NCBI GenBank assembly: GCA_937919795.1
Contig: CALFOA010000299.1
Location: 1-6,806 of the forward strand
Source of the DNA: an uncultured Neisseria sp.
Lineage (GTDB): Bacteria; Pseudomonadota; Gammaproteobacteria; Burkholderiales; Neisseriaceae
Length of the DNA stretch: 6,806 bases
Reading direction: 5' to 3'
Shown here: positions 4,577 through 6,806 of the stretch, piece by piece
Numbering within the stretch: position 1 is the first letter of the stretch
How the letters are laid out: each line of letters starts with the position of its first letter
Program-made: the position numbers and the translations under genes
Notes under the pieces: generated by a model
Told to the model about the DNA's origin: nothing
The model's database searches: none
Seen by the model: only the letters and a program-made list of their open reading frames with translations

Positions 4577-5686
4577 CTACTTGATGGTCAACACATCCCC
4601 AAACGAGGGGCGGTCGACGGTTAAATCGAAAGCACGGATGCTGGGCACAAAGCGGTCGAGCCGGGTGGTGACGACAACGGTGCTGCCGTCGCCCTTCTCC
4701 TGCTCTTCCACGCTGTCGACCTTGGTTTTAAAGGTACTGCCCTTGATCAGCAGGCGGCGGCCGTCTGAGGCCGTCACGATGCCGTTCACCTGCCCGGCGG
4801 CCAGCGCCAAGGCAGCGTGCCAGGAACCGAGCGCACACAACGGCCGGCGCTTTTCCTGCGCCAGTTCTGTACCGAACCATTGCCTGAAGTGCGGCCACAG
4901 GCTCTCTCCATGCAGCGGCATCAGCTCGGCCGCCAACCCTTCGGCATCAACCGTGTGGTTGAGTGGTCTGAATTGGCCGGCCGGTGCTTGCGGTACTTCG
5001 TAGATAAAATCCGCGCCCGCATCTATCGCCGGTGCCGCGTCATACTGCAACAACACCGACTGCTGCCGTTTGGCCAACGTTTTACCGATGGCCGTGCGCA
5101 ATTTGGGTTTTATCCCGAAAATCACCACCTGTTTATAGGTGTCGACGCCGGCCCGAAACATCCGCACTTCGGCAAAGCGTAAAGCGATTTCCTGAGTGAA
5201 GGTGTCCGTTAGTGCAGTCGCCGGCACAATCAGCACCAAGATGCCGTTTTCCTGCAATGCCGGCACCGTTAAGCTGAAGAATATTTCTTCCAGCCGCTTG
5301 GTGCGGCTGTTGCTGAGCTGGTCGGCAGCAGCGTAGCCATATGGCGGATTGAGAAACAACAGCCCGACCTGCTTGGACTGAAGAATGCAGCTCTCAATGT
5401 CGCCACGGATAACGTAATCGAGCCGGCCGGCGGCTTGTTCGGCACGCTCGCGGCTCAACTCAATGCCGTAGCTGCGGCAAACGCTGCCACAGCTGCTCAG
5501 ATGCTCGTGGATAGAGGTCAAAGCATCACCGGCACCGCAACACGGATCAAAAATACGGATATGGTTGCCGGCGATGTCGAGCCGCTTGGCGATACCGGCC
5601 AAAGTGGCCGAATCGGTAGGGAAATAGCCGTTGTCGGCATAATTGTTGGCAGCCCGGGGGTGCATAAGATGGTTTTGATTGGCCAT
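4577..5686 (-). CDS. DUF6094-type predicted adenine-N6 DNA methyltransferase
   Basis: This 369-aa protein is a predicted AdoMet-dependent methyltransferase of the gamma/N6-adenine type, of the kind found on integrative conjugative elements. The N-terminus NNYADNGYFPTD (14-25) is typical of DUF6094. Motif I is DPCCGAGDAL (47-56), an acidic residue in GIEL (74-77) would bind AdoMet ribose, GD follows at 95-96, and the catalytic motif is NPPYG (113-117). After the Rossmann domain (to about 200) comes a C-terminal part with GSWHAALALAAGQVNG near 290-304 and LLIKGST after it, probably for target recognition or a partner. The start at 5686 has GGAG upstream and agrees with the family; the open frame to 5830 crosses the hairpin module. 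No restriction enzyme is adjacent, so it may be an orphan methylase for anti-restriction or regulation. Substrate and specificity are inferred. Confidence 0.88.
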   Translation of the reverse strand: MANQNHLMHPRAANNYADNGYFPTDSATLAGIAKRLDIAGNHIRIFDPCCGAGDALTSIHEHLSSCGSVCRSYGIELSRERAEQAAGRLDYVIRGDIESCILQSKQVGLLFLNPPYGYAAADQLSNSRTKRLEEIFFSLTVPALQENGILVLIVPATALTDTFTQEIALRFAEVRMFRAGVDTYKQVVIFGIKPKLRTAIGKTLAKRQQSVLLQYDAAPAIDAGADFIYEVPQAPAGQFRPLNHTVDAEGLAAELMPLHGESLWPHFRQWFGTELAQEKRRPLCALGSWHAALALAAGQVNGIVTASDGRRLLIKGSTFKTKVDSVEEQEKGDGSTVVVTTRLDRFVPSIRAFDLTVDRPSFGDVLTIK

Positions 5687-5696
5687 GGTGGTCAGT

Positions 5697-5755
5697 CTCC
5701 GAAAAAAACGGGGATACACCATGCCCATGGGGACGGTATATCCCCATAGGGTTGA
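5697..5755 (-). promoter_or_regulatory. Bistable attenuator-like module before the methyltransferase
   Basis: Transcript order is TCAACCC box (5749-5755), alternative hairpin, terminator, seven U (5702-5708), then GGAG (5697-5700). The terminator-like hairpin spans 5710-5745: GGGGATA/TATCCCC extended through further pairs, including two G-U pairs and one mismatch. The competing fold (5724-5751) has an outer CCC/GGG, one bulge and an inner ATGGGGA/TCCCCAT around a 7-base loop. A second TCAACCC lies just upstream (5761-5767), so the box is doubled here. Confidence 0.8.
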
Positions 5756-5771
5756 CAAAAGGGTTGATAAA

Positions 5772-6086
5772 TTACGGCTGATTTTCAGACGGCTTGCACA
5801 CATCCGGTTCCGGTTTGTAGGCCGAGCCACTCATGCCTGCCGCGTATTGCCGTCGTTTCAGGCACAACTGTTCCAAGTCTGCGGCCGCATTCCTGTCGAC
5901 TGCCTGATGGATGGTGGCATCCATGCCATCGAGCATAAACCAGATTTGTTCCTGCCCGGTGGGATTGCCATCGGGGTTTGTGGAATGGATAAAGCGCATT
6001 GTCAGCCAAAATGTCAGCAAGGCCGTCCAGGCGACGGCATTAATGACAAATATCAGGCTGTAACGGCGCGATGCGGGTTGAGACAT
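5772..6086 (-). CDS. Single-pass membrane protein, 104 aa
   Basis: The function is unknown. A short basic N-terminus (residues 1-8, ASRR) precedes one hydrophobic helix at about residues 9-30 (YSLIFVINAVAWTALLTFWL). There is no signal-peptidase site, so it looks like an N-in anchor with the rest in the periplasm. The exported part holds a probable helix with ATIHQAVDRNAAADLEQLCL and a Pro-rich end. The start at 6086 has AAGGA upstream. A DNA uptake sequence variant lies inside the coding end. Its size and topology recall small accessory proteins of conjugation or entry exclusion, but nothing specific supports that. A structured leader and a bistable module sit just before it. Confidence 0.7.
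   Translation of the reverse strand: MSQPASRRYSLIFVINAVAWTALLTFWLTMRFIHSTNPDGNPTGQEQIWFMLDGMDATIHQAVDRNAAADLEQLCLKRRQYAAGMSGSAYKPEPDVCKPSENQP
5784..5795 (-). repeat. DNA uptake sequence inside a coding region
   Basis: The minus strand reads AAGCCGTCTGAA, with an intact 10-base uptake core and one change from the AG-dialect 12-mer. It encodes part of the C-terminal KPSENQP of the membrane protein, so it is carried in frame rather than in a terminator. Confidence 0.75.
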
Positions 6087-6095
6087 AGAGATGAT

Positions 6096-6155
6096 TCCTT
6101 TTAATGGTTCATGGGAACCATAACCAGCCGGTCAGGTTCCGGCATGGCGGGTTGA
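6096..6155 (-). promoter_or_regulatory. Bistable module with a third hairpin before the 104-aa gene
   Basis: Transcript order is TCAACCC box (6149-6155), alternative hairpin, terminator-like hairpin, a third hairpin, then AAGGA (6096-6100). The alternative fold (6124-6147) has CCA/TGG, one bulge and GCCGG/CCGGC. The competing stem pairs GGAACC with GGTTCC (6114-6140). Its 3' arm can instead form ATGGTTC/GAACCAT with a 4-base loop (6104-6121), directly against the Shine-Dalgarno. There is no U-run, so control of translation seems likelier than termination. Confidence 0.65.
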
Positions 6156-6164
6156 TGAAGAATA

Positions 6165-6237
6165 AACCGTACACCCATCAATGGGTGCGATGCTGTTTAA
6201 CGGCGGCATCAAGACAGTAGGCAGACTGTCAGCTGTG
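6165..6237 (-). promoter_or_regulatory. Structured leader RNA, copy B
   Basis: In transcript order: GACAGT/ACTGTC with a 6-base loop (6213-6230), GATGC/GCATC with a 12-base loop (6189-6210), and CACCCA/TGGGTG with a 4-base loop (6172-6187). A linker ACGGTTTATT then leads to the TCAACCC box. The first two stems equal those of copy A. The third is a different sequence that again pairs with itself. The stop codon of the 76-aa gene lies within the first stem, so ribosomes ending there would disturb it. Confidence 0.6.
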
Positions 6238-6459
6238 TAAATTTTCTACAGCACGTTCACTAACGGGTTCTTCTACTCTTAAAAGCTTGGTTGCATAAAG
6301 CTCGTAGGCAGAATAGCCCTGAGTGTCTTTGATTTCTTCAATCCGTTTTTCGGCATATTCCAGCTTGGTAAATGCTTCGGTGTACATAGCATCGTCAATC
6401 CAATAAACAACGATGTGGCTCATACCCAGCCAAATTGAAATCGGTTGCTGCTTTTCCAT
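6229..6459 (-). CDS. Hypothetical protein, 76 aa
   Basis: I do not recognise this protein. It is small, soluble-looking and acidic, with a hydrophobic aromatic patch near the start (SHIVVYWIDDAMY, about residues 14-26) and then a charged, probably helical part (TKLEYAEKRIEEIKD). The ATG at 6459 has AAAGGAG upstream. A second Met at residue 13 would give MSHIVVYW, but it has no site as good. The gene lies 42 bases after the HicA-like gene with no hairpin module between, so these two are probably translated from one message without the switch seen elsewhere. It is too unlike HicB to call it the antitoxin. Its stop codon overlaps leader copy B. Confidence 0.68.
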   Translation of the reverse strand: MEKQQPISIWLGMSHIVVYWIDDAMYTEAFTKLEYAEKRIEEIKDTQGYSAYELYATKLLRVEEPVSERAVENLHS

Positions 6460-6501
6460 AATTAGTACTCCTTTTCATTCCAGTCGGTGTTTTCAGGCGG
6501 T

Positions 6502-6711
6502 CTAACGCGCAATCCGCCGCGTCAAGGTCTTAAAATTCAGCAGTCCGGCCGGATTGCTGTTGGGGCTGCCGGGCACCGGACATTTGACTCCGCTGGCAAG
6601 ATGACGGATACAGGCGTGTTTGGTGCTGCCTTTGGGTATAAAAGCCCATTCGCCCGATTTGATAAGCCCGGCAACGTAGGTATTGAAATCTTTATTTTTG
6701 CTGTACCTCAT
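6502..6711 (-). CDS. HicA-like small protein (phage/ICE type), 69 aa
   Basis: The sequence resembles small HicA-fold (double-stranded-RNA-binding-like) proteins common in phages and mobile elements: a helix with AGLIKSGEW (14-22), a strand and turn with PKGSTKHACI (26-35), CPVPGSPNS (44-52) and a C-terminal NFKTLTRRI (59-67). True HicA toxins carry GSHH or a similar motif with a catalytic His; here H32 in KGSTKH is the candidate, so RNase activity is uncertain. Length is normal for the group. The start at 6711 has AAAGGAG upstream. No HicB-like partner is visible next to it, so it may be a lone DNA- or RNA-binding protein rather than a toxin. It follows a terminator for a gene outside the window. 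Confidence 0.7.
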   Translation of the reverse strand: MRYSKNKDFNTYVAGLIKSGEWAFIPKGSTKHACIRHLASGVKCPVPGSPNSNPAGLLNFKTLTRRIAR

Positions 6712-6738
6712 TCTTCTCCTTTTTTAGGTGTCAAATGT

Positions 6739-6777
6739 GTTTTTTCAGACGGCCTGAGTCAGACCGTCTGAAAAAAC
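6739..6777. repeat. Inverted pair of uptake sequences
   Basis: GTTTTTTCAGACGG (6739-6752) pairs with CCGTCTGAAAAAAC (6764-6777) and can extend by two pairs past one mismatch. The left arm holds a perfect AG-dialect uptake sequence (6744-6755); the right arm (6761-6772) has one change, AGACCGTCTGAA. It lies between the terminator of the gene upstream and the HicA-like gene, the same order as at 4049-4112. Confidence 0.8.
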
Positions 6778-6792
6778 CCACTTGCGTGGGTT
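6771..6792 (-). terminator. Intrinsic terminator of a gene beyond the window
   Basis: In transcript sense AACCCAC pairs with GTGGGTT (7 bp) around a 4-base GCAA loop (6775-6792) and runs into six U (6771-6776). It would end a minus-strand transcript entering from the right edge, so the HicA-like gene is either read through or has a promoter I cannot see. Confidence 0.78.
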
Positions 6793-6806
6793 ACGGAATC
6801 AGACCG

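Noticed and set aside
4759..4770. Further uptake sequence inside the methyltransferase gene
   Set aside because: GGCCGTCTGAGG departs from the 12-mer at two positions, including one in the core, and is explained by coding sequence.
5687..5830. N-terminal extension of the methyltransferase frame to 5830
   Set aside because: The extra 48 codons cross the hairpin module and the end of the previous gene, and the DUF6094 family begins near the ATG at 5686.
5679..6104. 141-aa open frame on the plus strand
   Set aside because: It is antisense to two supported genes and their regulatory gap, with no ribosome-binding site or family resemblance; the same applies to the other plus-strand frames.
978..6155. 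Intergenic hairpins read as CRISPR repeats or transposon ends
   Set aside because: Spacing follows gene starts, unit sequences differ, and no target-site duplications or Cas/transposase genes are present.

Overview
The window looks like an accessory-element segment (integrative conjugative element, island or plasmid) from a Neisseria species. The organism call rests on several copies of the neisserial DNA uptake sequence in its AG form (AGGCCGTCTGAA at 1894-1905, 4057-4068, 4078-4089 and 6744-6755). That dialect is typical of commensal species rather than of N. meningitidis or N. gonorrhoeae. The accessory-element call rests on content: a DUF6094-type adenine methyltransferase, an Api92/YubB ferredoxin-fold protein, a small 'plasmid-related' family protein and many short unrecognised proteins, with no housekeeping gene.

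All supported genes lie on the minus strand, so the window reads from high to low coordinates: a HicA-like small protein (6711-6502), a 76-aa unknown (6459-6229), a single-pass membrane protein (6086-5772), the DUF6094 methyltransferase (5686-4577), a 126-aa plasmid-related protein (4503-4123), a terminator with a DUS hairpin, a possible 25-aa leader ORF (3897-3820) coupled to two small membrane proteins (3835-3572 and 3572-3444), a paralogous pair of 190 and 249 aa (3344-2772 and 2670-1921), the Api92-like protein (1784-1041), a 151-aa unknown (962-507), a strong terminator (502-476), and a 101-aa three-helix membrane protein with its own promoter (369-64). Several true starts lie inside longer open frames, because the reading frame runs upstream through structured intergenic DNA.

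The most striking thing is in the gaps. Seven of eight modules just upstream of genes have the same layout in transcript sense: a YAACCC box, then a G/C-rich stretch that can fold into either of two overlapping hairpins, then in most cases a U-run, then the Shine-Dalgarno sequence and ATG. The downstream hairpin looks like an intrinsic terminator and the upstream one like an antiterminator that uses its 5' arm and loop. Stem sequences differ from copy to copy while both pairings are kept, which points to selection on RNA structure. The eighth module (3364-3418) has the terminator but not a convincing alternative. Two modules (before 3897 and 6086) are also preceded by a second conserved RNA unit of three hairpins. 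It contains a 22-nt identical core, and its third stem has been replaced by a different self-complementary sequence.

My reading, which is inference, is that this is a long accessory operon in which nearly every gene has its own attenuator-like switch of one shared design, possibly answering to one element-encoded factor or to ribosome or RNA-polymerase behaviour. I do not recognise the element as a described RNA family, but I could not search. No tRNA, rRNA, CRISPR, transposase or integrase is visible, and there is no gene-free stretch longer than about 225 bases.
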